Shown piece after piece: positions 1 through 9,526 of a stretch of 64,000 bases of DNA. Source of the stretch: JAQVCM01 sp040403095 (GTDB taxonomy: Bacteria > Bacteroidota > Bacteroidia > Flavobacteriales_D > Crocinitomicaceae). Made by a program: the position numbers and the translations under genes. The stretch lies in contig JBBALI010000018.1 of assembly GCA_040403095.1 (NCBI GenBank), positions 1 through 64,000 of the forward strand. The letters run 5' to 3'. The notes beneath the pieces are model-generated. The model saw only the letters and a list, made by a program, of their open reading frames with translations, was not told the DNA's origin and searched no databases. The stretch's first letter is position 1; every line of letters starts with the position of its first letter.

Positions 1-75
1 TGACCATCTCCCATATTCCAAACAATTGAAGCTGCATCCGTGACGTCATCAATAATTCGCCAATCGTTAATTGGT
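1..75 (-). other. PKD-like coding fragment on the opposite strand
   Basis: Read on the minus strand, the first ~75 bases give an open frame ending in ...DDVTDAASIVWNMGDG. The W-N-M-G-D-G end is typical of a PKD domain. The plus strand in the same bases has a stop at 27-29 in the frame of the gene that follows. Either the left edge is an inverted or chimeric junction inside a PKD-rich surface protein gene, or the resemblance is chance. Confidence 0.4.
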
Positions 76-518
76 TGTGGCAAATTGGAACGGACACAAC
101 GATTTCAAATAGCACAAATTCAAATGTTTATCAAGGCATTTATTCAACTGGATATCAAAACACTTCTTTGATAGTAACTGATCAAGATGGTTGTAAATCG
201 AAGTATTCGATCCCTATTTTTGTGAATGCAGATTTCGATATGCCCAATGTTTTTACTCCCAACGGGGATAATTCAAATGATTTATTTGTCATTTTTGAGG
301 ATATTTTTAATTCATTTGATGTTGTGATTCAAAATCGTTGGGGAAATGTGGTTTGGAAAAAATCAAACCAAACTGGAGTTCTAATATGGGACGGAACAGA
401 CAATGGAAATGAAAAATGTCACGATGGAGTTTACTTCTATCAAATTGAAGGTGTTTTGAATGACAATATTACTACATTCAAAAAATCAGGTTTTGTTACT
501 TTGTTGGATTCCAAATAA
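30..518 (+). CDS. 3' end of a surface protein with a gliding-motility-type C-terminal domain
   Basis: This is only the C-terminal end of a protein; no credible start is visible and the frame is closed upstream by TGA at 27-29. The first part resembles the end of a PKD/Ig-like repeat (VTDQDGC). The last ~85 residues are the gliding-motility-associated (CHU_C, type B) type IX secretion signal: PNVFTPNGDNSNDLF, then NRWGNVVW, WDGTDNGNE and DGVYFYQIEG. By family knowledge such proteins cross the outer membrane through the Por/type IX system and stay on the surface or are released. The role of the missing N-terminal part cannot be told. The 5' break may be an assembly or rearrangement artefact because the adjoining bases read better on the other strand. 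Confidence 0.8.
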   Translation, partial: SCIRDVINNSPIVNWLWQIGTDTTISNSTNSNVYQGIYSTGYQNTSLIVTDQDGCKSKYSIPIFVNADFDMPNVFTPNGDNSNDLFVIFEDIFNSFDVVIQNRWGNVVWKKSNQTGVLIWDGTDNGNEKCHDGVYFYQIEGVLNDNITTFKKSGFVTLLDSK

Positions 519-627
519 AACAAAAAAATCGCAAGTTATTTTTCATTGCTTTTCAAAGCTAATTTCAATGTTCATAAATTGACATGGAAAAATCGCCAAC
601 ACTATCTGAATCTTGAGAGATACTGAT

Positions 628-635
628 TAACTTTG
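628..635 (+). promoter_or_regulatory. -7 promoter box of the helicase gene
   Basis: TAACTTTG matches the Bacteroidota -7 consensus TAnnTTTG. Only 5 bases separate it from the ATG at 641, so transcription should start at or next to the start codon. No clear -33 TTTG was seen. Confidence 0.5.
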
Positions 636-640
636 TATTT

Positions 641-2923
641 ATGGAATATTTGAACGGACTGAATGAAAGTCAGCGCGCTGCTGTGGAACATATCGAGGGA
701 CCCACAATGGTGATTGCTGGCGCTGGTTCAGGAAAAACGAGGGTTTTGACTTACCGAATTGCGCACATGATGCGATTGGGAATTGATCCGTTCAATATTT
801 TGGCTTTGACATTTACAAACAAAGCAGCCAAAGAAATGACCGAAAGAATCAACAATATCGTTGGTGGTGGTGAATCTAAAAACATCACCATGGGAACATT
901 TCACTCAGTCTTTTCCAGAATATTAAGATTCAATGCAGAAAAAATTGGCTATCCCCAAAATTTTACGATTTACGATACGCAAGATTCTAAAAGTTTGTTG
1001 AAAGATGTCATCAAAGAGTTGAGTTTGGATGATAAAGTGTACAAGCCAAGCATGGTTTTGGGACGCATTTCCTCAGCAAAAAACAACTTAATTTCTCCAG
1101 ATGCTTATGCGCAAAATGTGGAAATTATGTCGGAAGATAACTTGAGTAAAAGACCAGAAATGGCGCGTATATACAAAACCTACGCCAATCGCTGTTTCAA
1201 AGCTGGTGCCATGGATTTTGATGATTTATTGTATCAAACAAACGTATTGTTGAGAGATTTTCCAGAAGCATTACAATATTATCAGCATAAATTCAAATAC
1301 ATTTTGGTCGATGAGTACCAAGACACAAATTACGCCCAATATCTGATTGTCAAAAAGTTGGCTGCCGTTTATGAAAACATTTGTGTCGTTGGTGACGATG
1401 CACAAAGTATCTATTCTTTCCGCGGAGCGAATATTCAAAACATCTTAAACTTTAAAAAAGATTATCCTGATTTTGAACTTTTCAAATTGGAGCAAAATTA
1501 CCGATCCACAAAATCCATAGTTGAAGCAGCAAACAGCGTTATTGCAAGAAATAAAGACCAAATTCAAAAAGACGTTTGGACTGACAATGAACTAGGAAAA
1601 CCAATTACCATCCTCAAAACCATGACCGACAATGAGGAAGGAAAAGTGATTTCCAACAAAATTTATGACCTAAAGCAAGGCGCTGGATTGGCTTTCAATG
1701 ATTTTGCCATTTTATATCGGACAAACAGACAATCTCGTGCTTTTGAGGAAGCCTTGAGAAAGTTAAACATGCCTTACAAAATTTATGGCGGTCTTTCTTT
1801 TTATCAACGCAAGGAAATCAAGGATTTATTGGCCTACTTTCGTTTGACAGCCAATTCAAAAGATGAAGAAGCATTAAAAAGAGTCATCAATTATCCCAAA
1901 AGAGGAATCGGAAAAACGTCGATCGAAAACATTGTCATTGCTGCCAATCAAAACGGTGTGAGCATGTGGGACATCATTTCCGATTTAGGAAGATATTCCG
2001 TTTCTCTCAATGGTCCGACAAAAACCAAGTTGTTTGAATTTGTGACCATGATTCGCAGCTTTTCAGCACAATTGGAAACTTTACCAGCTTACGAAATGGC
2101 ACATCACATTGCCAAAGCATCGGGGATTTTGAAAGACCTTTACAATGAAAAAGAAAAAGGTCCGGAAGAAGTAGAAAGATATCAAAATATCGAGGAACTT
2201 TTGAGTGGAATTCGTTCTTTTTCAAGCGACCAAGAAGCAACGGAATTGAAAACACTTTCAGAATTCATGATTGATGTTGCACTTTTGACTGACGCTGATT
2301 TGACCAAAGATGAAGACAAAAATAAAGTCACTTTGATGACCATTCACTCGAGTAAAGGATTGGAATTTAAGCACGTTTACTTAGTTGGTTTGGAAGAAAA
2401 TCTTTTTCCCTCACAAATGGTTTTACATTCTAGAAGTGAATTGGAAGAAGAACGCCGATTGTTTTATGTGGCATTAACTCGAGCGGAGCAGACTTGCACC
2501 ATTTCCTATGCCGTTTCCAGGTTTGTTTTCGGCAATTTACAATCTTCAGAACCAAGTCGATTTATTTCTGAAATCAGCAAAGAATTCATTACATACGAAA
2601 ATCCTTATGGCGAAAGAGCTGGTGGAAGATCGCTGAATGCCCGACCAGGAATGAATGAAAAACCTTACATCGGCGGATTGAATAGAATGCCCACGCAACC
2701 TTCAAACTTGCGTTCCATTTCAGATTTGGGTTCATCCAAAGGAAAAGGTTCGAGCGCTTTGGAATTGAAAGTTGGTTACAACGTCGTGCACGAGCGATTC
2801 GGCAAAGGAAAAGTGATGAAAATCGATGGTACTGGCGACGACAAAAAAGCGACTATTTTCTTCCCGAAGGAAGGTTCAAAAACACTTTTGATGAAGTTTG
2901 CGAAATTAGAAGTTGTTGATTGA
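641..2923 (+). CDS. pcrA: UvrD/PcrA-type ATP-dependent DNA helicase
   Basis: Superfamily 1A 3'-5' DNA helicase of 760 residues, usual length for UvrD/PcrA, acting in DNA repair and clearing replication conflicts. Visible motifs in order: Walker A GAGSGKT (residues 27-33), motif II VDEYQDTN, motif III VGDDAQSIYSFRGA, motif IV EQNYRST, motif V TLMTIHSSKGLEF and motif VI RRLFYVALTRAE. The C-terminal ~50 residues (GYNVVHERFGKGKV... to the end) match the Tudor-like RNA-polymerase-binding tail of PcrA/UvrD. The ATG at 641 is placed by the motif spacing and by the promoter box just upstream. The gene stands alone, convergent with fumC. UvrD and PcrA are orthologous names here; the assignment to the family is safe. 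Confidence 0.96.
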   Translation: MEYLNGLNESQRAAVEHIEGPTMVIAGAGSGKTRVLTYRIAHMMRLGIDPFNILALTFTNKAAKEMTERINNIVGGGESKNITMGTFHSVFSRILRFNAEKIGYPQNFTIYDTQDSKSLLKDVIKELSLDDKVYKPSMVLGRISSAKNNLISPDAYAQNVEIMSEDNLSKRPEMARIYKTYANRCFKAGAMDFDDLLYQTNVLLRDFPEALQYYQHKFKYILVDEYQDTNYAQYLIVKKLAAVYENICVVGDDAQSIYSFRGANIQNILNFKKDYPDFELFKLEQNYRSTKSIVEAANSVIARNKDQIQKDVWTDNELGKPITILKTMTDNEEGKVISNKIYDLKQGAGLAFNDFAILYRTNRQSRAFEEALRKLNMPYKIYGGLSFYQRKEIKDLLAYFRLTANSKDEEALKRVINYPKRGIGKTSIENIVIAANQNGVSMWDIISDLGRYSVSLNGPTKTKLFEFVTMIRSFSAQLETLPAYEMAHHIAKASGILKDLYNEKEKGPEEVERYQNIEELLSGIRSFSSDQEATELKTLSEFMIDVALLTDADLTKDEDKNKVTLMTIHSSKGLEFKHVYLVGLEENLFPSQMVLHSRSELEEERRLFYVALTRAEQTCTISYAVSRFVFGNLQSSEPSRFISEISKEFITYENPYGERAGGRSLNARPGMNEKPYIGGLNRMPTQPSNLRSISDLGSSKGKGSSALELKVGYNVVHERFGKGKVMKIDGTGDDKKATIFFPKEGSKTLLMKFAKLEVVD

Positions 2924-2935
2924 TTAACAGACTAT

Positions 2936-4330
2936 TTATAAGTTTCCAATCATCTTTTTGGGATCAACCCATAAATCGTATTCCTCGGCTGTAACGTATC
3001 CTAAATGCAATGCTGCTTCTTTCAAAGTTGTATGATTTTTGTGCGCAAACTTAGCGATTTCAGCTGCTTTATTGTAGCCAATATGCGGATTGAGCGCAGT
3101 CACTAGCATCAAAGAATTTTCAAGATTTCTCTGAATATTCGTCAGGTTTGGTTCGATTCCAACTACGCAATTTTCTGTAAATGAAGCGCACACATCGCCA
3201 ATTAGTCTAGCTGATTCCAAGACATTTGCCACGATGACAGGTTTAAAAACGTTCAATTGAAAATGTCCGTTCGAGCCAGCAATTGAAACTGTTACATCAT
3301 TTCCCATCACTTGGGCGCAAACCATTGTCAGCGCTTCCGGTTGTGTCGGATTGACTTTCCCTGGCATAATTGAAGATCCAGGTTCATTGTCAGGAATGTT
3401 AATTTCTCCAATTCCACTTCGCGGACCAGAAGAAAGCATGCGAACATCATTTCCGATCTTCATCAAAGTTACCGCTGTTTTTTTCAAAGCACATGAAAGT
3501 TCAACCATCGCATCATTGGTCGCCAAGGCTTCAAATTTATTTTCGGCAGTTTTAAAAGGAAATCCGGTTGATTCTGCAATTTTCTCTGCAACTAAAACCG
3601 CGTAATTTTTGGGTGCATTTAGTCCTGTGCCAACTGCAGTTCCGCCAATTGCCAGTTCACTCACAAATTCCAATGCATTTTGAATCGAAAGGATTGCGTG
3701 TTCAATTTGTGCAACATAGGCGCTAAATTCTTGTCCCAAACTCAAAGGCGTTGCGTCCATGAAATGCGTTCGCCCTGTTTTGATGATTTCGCTAAATTTC
3801 GCTGACTTTTCAGCAAAAGCATTCTTCAACAGCTTCAATCCTTTTAACGTGTTTTCAGAAACCAATTGATAACAAGCAATGTGCATCGCAGTTGGAAAAG
3901 TATCATTGGAAGATTGAGATTTGTTTACATCATCATTCGGATTTAAGAATTTCACCTCATCTGTCAATTTGCCTCCAAAAATAACTTGTCCACGATTGGA
4001 AATCACTTCATTTACATTCATATTGGTTTGTGTCCCAGAACCCGTTTGCCAAATCACCAATGGAAATTCTTCGTCTAAAGTTCCAGCTAAAATTTCATCA
4101 CATACTTTTGAAATAAGTTCGTTTTTTTCAGCTGCGAGAATGCCCAAATCACAATTTACCTGCGCAGCAGATTTCTTTAAATGTCCAAAAGCATGAATTA
4201 CCTCAAGCGGCATCGAAGCACTTATTCCAATTTTAAAATTATTTCTAGAACGTTCTGTTTGCGCACCCCAATAGCGATCAATTGGAACTTTTACTTCGCC
4301 CATTGTATCTTTTTCAATTCTAAATTCCAT
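2936..4330 (-). CDS. fumC: Class II fumarate hydratase
   Basis: Converts fumarate to L-malate reversibly in the cytoplasmic TCA cycle, without an iron-sulfur cluster. It has 464 residues, typical for FumC. The superfamily signature GSSIMPGKVNP is near residue 320. GSGTQTNMNVNEVI near residue 97 and TGRTHFMDATP near residue 186 match the substrate-binding loops of the aspartase/fumarase family. The reading MNVNEVISN fits fumarase rather than aspartase, and SSNDTFPTAMHIA is the usual fumarase segment. ATG start. The stop lies 12 bases from the stop of pcrA on the other strand, so the two genes converge tightly with no obvious terminator hairpin. Confidence 0.95.
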   Translation of the reverse strand: MEFRIEKDTMGEVKVPIDRYWGAQTERSRNNFKIGISASMPLEVIHAFGHLKKSAAQVNCDLGILAAEKNELISKVCDEILAGTLDEEFPLVIWQTGSGTQTNMNVNEVISNRGQVIFGGKLTDEVKFLNPNDDVNKSQSSNDTFPTAMHIACYQLVSENTLKGLKLLKNAFAEKSAKFSEIIKTGRTHFMDATPLSLGQEFSAYVAQIEHAILSIQNALEFVSELAIGGTAVGTGLNAPKNYAVLVAEKIAESTGFPFKTAENKFEALATNDAMVELSCALKKTAVTLMKIGNDVRMLSSGPRSGIGEINIPDNEPGSSIMPGKVNPTQPEALTMVCAQVMGNDVTVSIAGSNGHFQLNVFKPVIVANVLESARLIGDVCASFTENCVVGIEPNLTNIQRNLENSLMLVTALNPHIGYNKAAEIAKFAHKNHTTLKEAALHLGYVTAEEYDLWVDPKKMIGNL

Positions 4331-4526
4331 GTTTTGAATAAATTAATTTTACTTGCACTTGCCCAAATAGCCATTCATTTCAATCCTAAAAGGTAAGCTT
4401 TTTCGTTCGTTATTATTTATAATGTTTATAAAAAAGAAAAAACCGAAAAATGAATGTCCAAAAAGTTTCATTTAATAATTTATTTACTACTTTTACAACG
4501 TAAAATAGACTTTAAAAAACGAAGAT

Positions 4527-4688
4527 ATGAGTGGTTTAGGTATAACAATATTTCTTTTGATTGGTGGAATGGCGTTTTGGGTGCTTTTATTCCTTTTAAC
4601 TTTCATCGTTCCTTTCTGGATTTCATTGGGAGTTTTCGACAAAATTCGTCCAAAAAGAGTATTTGAAGACGAGAAAACAAATCACTAA
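4527..4688 (+). CDS. 53-residue single-pass membrane protein of unknown function
   Basis: A short frame that starts with ATG at 4527 and encodes MSGLGITIFL..., 53 residues. Residues 5-36 are one strongly hydrophobic segment (LLIGGMAFWVLLFLLTFIVP), followed by a basic then acidic tail (KIRPKRVFEDEKTNH), so the tail would lie in the cytoplasm by the positive-inside rule. A strong terminator hairpin begins 20 bases after the stop, which supports a real transcription unit. A longer frame over the same bases (start 4454) gives an unlikely protein and looks wrong. No function is recognised; such mini membrane proteins are often omitted from annotation. Confidence 0.65.
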   Translation: MSGLGITIFLLIGGMAFWVLLFLLTFIVPFWISLGVFDKIRPKRVFEDEKTNH

Positions 4689-4708
4689 GATTTCATTCAA
4701 CATATTGT

Positions 4709-4740
4709 AAAGACTGTCATTAAAATGGCGGTCTTTTTTT
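4709..4740 (+). terminator. Rho-independent terminator
   Basis: AAAGAC pairs with GTCTTT around an inner GTCAT/ATGGC stem, and the stem runs into seven T. It follows the 53-residue membrane protein gene. Confidence 0.8.
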
Positions 4741-4834
4741 GTTTTGATAATTTTTGAACACAATCAAAATTAAACCAACCAAATTTTTTAACTTTTACTA
4801 CATTTCAAGTATATTTACATCATAAATATTTTCC

Positions 4835-6904
4835 ATGAAATCACTTATTACTACTTTCATTTTTTGCTTCGGACTTTATTCAATCAATTTTGCACAAAAT
4901 GAACTTCATTGCGGAACCGATGAAATGCATCAAAAATTGTTTTTGGAACATCCTGAATATAATTCGGGAATAATGAACGCAAACAATAGATTGCAACAAT
5001 TCACGCAAGAATTTAGTCAAAATCCACCAATGAAAACTGGACCCTATATTATTCCAGTTGTATTTCATATTATTCATAATTATGGACCTGAAAATATCAA
5101 TGATGACCAAGTTCACGATGCAATCAGACAGTTGAACATTCAATACAGAAAATTGAATGCTGATTCAACAGATATTGTTCAACTTTTTAAATCTCGCGCT
5201 GCTGATTGTGGAATTGAATTTCGTTTAGCACAATTGGATCCAAATGGAAATTGCACCAGCGGAATAACAAGAACTGTTTCAGATTTAACTTTGATTGGAG
5301 ACCATCAAGTGAAAAGTTTGATTCATTGGCCACCAAACAAATATTTGAACGTGTATATCTGTGCAGAAGCAGCAGGTTTAGCAGGACATTCAATGATGCC
5401 TCCCGCCGCAGATACAATTCCAGAATGGGATGGAATTGTAATGCAACATTCTTATGTAGGAACGATTGGAACATCTGATTATTTCAGAAGAACCGTTTTA
5501 TCGCACGAAATCGGGCATTTCTTGAATTTGCAGCACATTTGGGGTGGAAACAATGTCCCAAATTATTATTATTTACCTTGTGGCAATGCAGGAAACTGTG
5601 CATTTGATGATGATGTAACAGACACACCCAATACAATTGGATGGCAAACTTGTAACTTGAACGGTCAAACGTGTGGCGAATTGGACAATGTGCAGAATTA
5701 TATGGATTATGCCTATTGCGCATTGATGTTTACCGAAGGACAAAAAACGAGAATGCATGCTGCACTTAATTCACCAGTAGCGAATCGAAATAATTTATGG
5801 CAACCAGCAAATTTAACCGCAACTGGAACGGATGATGTTACCAATTATTTATGTGGTGCCAAATTTCAAGCTGACAAAAGAATCATTTGTGCTGGAGACA
5901 CAATTCATTTCACAGATGTTTCTTACCACGGAATCACTGCCAGAAATTGGACTTTTCAAGGCGGAAATTCACCAACAACGACAGATTCGCTTTCTTGGGC
6001 AACTTACAATCAAGTTGGAAAATTTGATGTGACACTCAAAGTGAGTAATGGAACAGATACTTTAGAAGTAGTTTTGACTGATTACATTACAGTTTTACCA
6101 GCGCAAGGTGCAATCGCGGGAATTAATCAAGCTTTTGAAAACGATCAACCTTATTTTGACAATTGGATTACTGTTGAAGGCGCAGCACCATACAATTGGG
6201 ATTTCACCAACGTAGGTTTTCAAAGCAATCGTTCTTTTAAGTTGAATAATTTCGACAATCCGATTACTTCCACTTACGATTTCCAAAGTTACCCGATGGA
6301 TGCAAGTAATTTAACAAGTCTTGCGATTTCTTTTGATTGGGCTTATGGAAGAATTGAAGGTACTTTGGTGGATGTGTTAGAAGTTGCAGTTTCTTCCAAT
6401 TGCGGAGAATCTTGGTTTACCGCAAAATCCTATTTGGGTGGAAGTTCATTAAAAACGGTGACCGATTTTGTGACAGGTCCGTTCACACCAGCAGATGAAA
6501 CTCAATGGAAAAAGGCCTATATTACTTCAGTACCTACTTCTTATTGGACTTCAAATTTGATGGTGCGTTTCAGATTCAAAAACAAAGGGAACAACAATTT
6601 ATACATCGACAACATTCAACTTGGAAACTTAAATGAATTGAGTGTAAATCAATTGTCAAAAAACAATGTGGAAATTTATCCAAATCCTGCCAACGATCAA
6701 ATCACTTTTGACCTGGGAATGAACCATGAAGTTGAAAATATCAAAGTGTATGATTTGACAGGAAAATTGATTCAAACTTTTTCAAACATCGACCAATCTC
6801 CAAGTTTTGATTTAGACGTAAAATCGCTCAATGAAGGATTTTATTTGTTTAAAATTGAGAGTAAACATGGCGAGATTGTGACTTCGCAAGTGATTGAAAG
6901 ATAG
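4835..6904 (+). CDS. Secreted M43-family (pappalysin-like) metalloprotease with type IX sorting domain
   Basis: Predicted extracellular zinc metalloprotease, 689 residues. Residues 1-20 are a signal peptide ending SINFAQ. The catalytic zinc motif is HEIGHFLNLQH, beginning at His224, followed by the downstream Met-turn-like segment VQNYMDYAYCALMFT, as in M43. Next come a PKD-like domain (about residues 345-425, ending YNQVGKFDVTLKVSNG) and a jelly-roll-like segment containing FDWAYGRIEGTLVDVLEVAVS. The last ~75 residues are a type A sorting domain (VEIYPNPANDQITF... to VIER). By family knowledge it is exported by Sec, then by type IX secretion, and degrades or trims proteins outside the cell. 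Substrate unknown. It is a single gene with a long inverted repeat after its stop. Confidence 0.93.
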   Translation: MKSLITTFIFCFGLYSINFAQNELHCGTDEMHQKLFLEHPEYNSGIMNANNRLQQFTQEFSQNPPMKTGPYIIPVVFHIIHNYGPENINDDQVHDAIRQLNIQYRKLNADSTDIVQLFKSRAADCGIEFRLAQLDPNGNCTSGITRTVSDLTLIGDHQVKSLIHWPPNKYLNVYICAEAAGLAGHSMMPPAADTIPEWDGIVMQHSYVGTIGTSDYFRRTVLSHEIGHFLNLQHIWGGNNVPNYYYLPCGNAGNCAFDDDVTDTPNTIGWQTCNLNGQTCGELDNVQNYMDYAYCALMFTEGQKTRMHAALNSPVANRNNLWQPANLTATGTDDVTNYLCGAKFQADKRIICAGDTIHFTDVSYHGITARNWTFQGGNSPTTTDSLSWATYNQVGKFDVTLKVSNGTDTLEVVLTDYITVLPAQGAIAGINQAFENDQPYFDNWITVEGAAPYNWDFTNVGFQSNRSFKLNNFDNPITSTYDFQSYPMDASNLTSLAISFDWAYGRIEGTLVDVLEVAVSSNCGESWFTAKSYLGGSSLKTVTDFVTGPFTPADETQWKKAYITSVPTSYWTSNLMVRFRFKNKGNNNLYIDNIQLGNLNELSVNQLSKNNVEIYPNPANDQITFDLGMNHEVENIKVYDLTGKLIQTFSNIDQSPSFDLDVKSLNEGFYLFKIESKHGEIVTSQVIER

Positions 6905-6908
6905 AGGA

Positions 6909-6969
6909 AATTAAGAATGCAGAATTAAACATGCAGAGTGAAATAATTCTCAATTCTGCATTCTTAATT
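6909..6969. terminator. 18-bp perfect inverted repeat between convergent genes
   Basis: The 18-mer at 6909-6926 (AATTAAGAATGCAGAATT) is repeated exactly inverted at 6952-6969, with a 25-base loop. It sits between convergent genes and could end transcription both ways, though the T-run is modest. It may also be a small palindromic repeat element. Confidence 0.55.
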
Positions 6970-6979
6970 CTACATTTTT

Positions 6980-9385
6980 CTAAATATTAAACCCTAAACT
7001 AATCTTAAAAGTCAAATTTTTCTCAAATCTCGGTTGCGAATAAGCACCATAATTGTTGAAAACACCCAATCCGAAGGTTGAAAATCCTGAAATGTAAAGT
7101 TTATCCAAAATGATACCGCTTTCGTAATAGCCTTTTTCCATAGTATTAAATGTTGCTTCGTGTTGCGTTCTATTTTGCATCGAACCTACTCCCATGGCGT
7201 GGTGAATCGACAGTTGCGGCGCAAACCATTTCAATTTGGTTTTCCAATTTAGGAAAGTCATTCTGGTGAATAAACTCACTTGTTGGTCGTTGAAAAATGC
7301 GGATGGCAAAATCGTTTCAAATGAATTTGGTACAGACAAACGCCAATTTCCGCCCGTTCCATTTACAGCTTGCAATAAAAATAATGGTGCGTTTCCAATG
7401 GTTTTCGAACCTCGAATCATCCAAACAAATTTCCCGACACCGCGCAAAGAAACGTTTTGAGAAATTTCCGCCAAAACGCGTGAATAATTATAATTGTCAA
7501 TTGAATTCACTGATTTGCCTTGCGTAAATTTGACAGCTAATTTTGGATATTTTGATCCCATAGAAACGCGATTATCGCCCAATTGCATCACTTTTTCGCC
7601 CAATTGCCAGGTGAACTCCCCTCCTATTTCAGTCAAATCTAAACTTGAACTGAGTAACAATTGATTGGTGTCAAATGGAATGAATCGATAACCTTCAGTG
7701 AAAGTGACTCTTTGATAATTTCCGATCAATGCCACTTTAAATGCAGGTGTCGCATAACCTGACAAAATGATTTCGGCCAAACGTTGCTTTTCCATGTTTC
7801 TCACATACAATTGTTGGTACAAATCATTCGTATTAAACGATTTACTATTCGCTCTAAACTCATTTCCTCCGCGCTGCAATAAATCTTGTTGATAAACCAA
7901 ACGCAATTTAAAATCTTTTTTTGGATACAATTTGAACTCTGAAAATCCGCCATATTTCCATGCTTTGTCCTTGGTTGCCCAACCAAAGTATCCTCCAATG
8001 GTGGCGCGTTTCATTAGTTTTTTGGAAGTTTCCAAGCCCAATCCAAATCGATAACCTTCGTACAAATTGAAATTCATCAAACGTTTGATATCCAAATTGA
8101 AATTTCCCAACGGAATTTTTCCATCTGCCAAAGCAGTAAGCAACATCAATTTTTGTTCTAATTTGTTTTCTTTGGAAATGCTGTCAATGACTTGATAGGT
8201 TTTTCTTTCTTGCGTGTTCAAGTCATAAAATCTTGTAGTATCCCAATCTTTTTCGGTCTTTTCGCCTGCATCGTTTGCAGTTTCAATGGCGATACTTCCA
8301 AACTCACGTTTTTTCAAATCTGGATCGAGCACGATGTTGCTGATATACGTATTTCCTTTTCCAACGATAGATGAATTGTCTAATTTTGAATCCAGTTTTA
8401 AAATTGGCATTTGCAACTCGGAACTCAATTTCACAGGGAACCATTTTTTCCCTTCGATGAAAGCGTATTCTTGAATCACTTTGATGGAAATATTATCAGA
8501 AACTTCATACGGCTCAGAAATTACCTTTTCAACCGCAAATCCATTGGTATTGATAAACAATTGACCTTTCAAGCCATCAAAATTTTTGCCTTTTCGCGGA
8601 CGAAATGAAATGGTGAAAGTGGTATCATTTCCTACAACTGTCGTATCTTCCAACAAAAACAAATAACGTCGCGTTCCGCCCAAAGCGATTGGATTGATGT
8701 ACGTTTTTCCAAGCAAATGAAATTGATTATCGTAAAAACTAAACGACTGCATTTCATTAGCGAAAGTCGAAAACATGGGATCTTTGAAACCGGAAACTTT
8801 GTAAGCAATAATCGTTTCCTTGTCACGACTTGGCGGCATGAATTTTCTCGTTGAACTACTTTCCAACAAGAACAAATATTGACTGTCGAAGAAAGTTTTC
8901 AGGGAAAGTAAATTGCTGTCCTTCGTATCTGCTGGAATTTTCTCCAAGGCTTTTGGATCCATGGTAAAGTAAAACTTGCTGTAACTTTCATATTGAAAAG
9001 CATTGTTTTCCGTTGGACTGTTTTTCTTTCTATTCGAAATCACTTGATCCATGATGCGATGCGCAGGATTTTCGCCCGGAAGCACAACGACTGCATCCAA
9101 CATTTCAACTTCAGCTTGAATGTAAATCCTGCGTTCATTCCCTAAATTGGCAGTAAAAATCGTTGTGTCTTTGTAACCCAAAAATTTCAACTGAAAACTG
9201 GCAACGGAATTAATGTCCAGCGAAAAATAGCCATCTAAATCTGCCAAAATCGCAGGTTTACCCATCGGAATCACTTTCACAAATGGAACAGATTCTTGTG
9301 TTGAATTGTCTTTGATTTGGAATTTTTCTTGCGCGGAAAGTGTCAAGAAACTCAATAAAAAAGCGAATAGTAAAGTTAATCTCAT
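6980..9385 (-). CDS. DUF5686 family outer-membrane protein with carboxypeptidase-like N-terminal domain
   Basis: A predicted outer-membrane protein of 801 residues. Residues 1-18 form a signal peptide ending TLSAQ. Residues ~20-95 are a CarboxypepD_reg-like beta-sandwich (STQESVPFVKVIPMGKPAILADLDGYFSL), then the family-typical ENPAHRIMDQVISNRKKNSP near residue 106. The rest alternates polar and aromatic residues as expected for a large C-terminal beta-barrel, and the chain ends in a hydrophobic strand (KISLGFNI). DUF5686 proteins are widespread in Bacteroidota and their function is not established. It is monocistronic, and its promoter box lies 4 bases before the ATG. Confidence 0.88.
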   Translation of the reverse strand: MRLTLLFAFLLSFLTLSAQEKFQIKDNSTQESVPFVKVIPMGKPAILADLDGYFSLDINSVASFQLKFLGYKDTTIFTANLGNERRIYIQAEVEMLDAVVVLPGENPAHRIMDQVISNRKKNSPTENNAFQYESYSKFYFTMDPKALEKIPADTKDSNLLSLKTFFDSQYLFLLESSSTRKFMPPSRDKETIIAYKVSGFKDPMFSTFANEMQSFSFYDNQFHLLGKTYINPIALGGTRRYLFLLEDTTVVGNDTTFTISFRPRKGKNFDGLKGQLFINTNGFAVEKVISEPYEVSDNISIKVIQEYAFIEGKKWFPVKLSSELQMPILKLDSKLDNSSIVGKGNTYISNIVLDPDLKKREFGSIAIETANDAGEKTEKDWDTTRFYDLNTQERKTYQVIDSISKENKLEQKLMLLTALADGKIPLGNFNLDIKRLMNFNLYEGYRFGLGLETSKKLMKRATIGGYFGWATKDKAWKYGGFSEFKLYPKKDFKLRLVYQQDLLQRGGNEFRANSKSFNTNDLYQQLYVRNMEKQRLAEIILSGYATPAFKVALIGNYQRVTFTEGYRFIPFDTNQLLLSSSLDLTEIGGEFTWQLGEKVMQLGDNRVSMGSKYPKLAVKFTQGKSVNSIDNYNYSRVLAEISQNVSLRGVGKFVWMIRGSKTIGNAPLFLLQAVNGTGGNWRLSVPNSFETILPSAFFNDQQVSLFTRMTFLNWKTKLKWFAPQLSIHHAMGVGSMQNRTQHEATFNTMEKGYYESGIILDKLYISGFSTFGLGVFNNYGAYSQPRFEKNLTFKISLGFNI

Positions 9386-9389
9386 AGCT

Positions 9390-9397
9390 CAAAAATA
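9390..9397 (-). promoter_or_regulatory. -7 promoter box of the DUF5686 gene
   Basis: On the minus strand TATTTTTG fits TAnnTTTG and is only 4 bases (AGCT) upstream of the ATG at 9385, suggesting a leaderless or near-leaderless mRNA. Confidence 0.5.
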
Positions 9398-9476
9398 CAA
9401 TTAATGTTGGTAAGACTTGCTCCGAAAGCGATTGTTACACCGAAAAGCGATTATTGAGTTAAAAATTCACGTAAAA

Positions 9477-9503
9477 AAAGTCGACCTGAAACAGATCGAC
9501 TTT
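9477..9503 (-). terminator. Rho-independent terminator of the aldehyde dehydrogenase gene
   Basis: AAAGTCGA at 9477-9484 pairs exactly with TCGACTTT at 9496-9503. Read on the minus strand the hairpin is followed by seven T, 24 bases after the stop of the dehydrogenase gene. Confidence 0.88.
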
Positions 9504-9526
9504 CATTGATAAATATAGATACTTGA

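Noticed and set aside
4454..4666. 70-residue frame on the plus strand
   Set aside because: Aromatic-rich, unlikely composition; the same bases give a far better 53-residue membrane protein in another frame from 4527.
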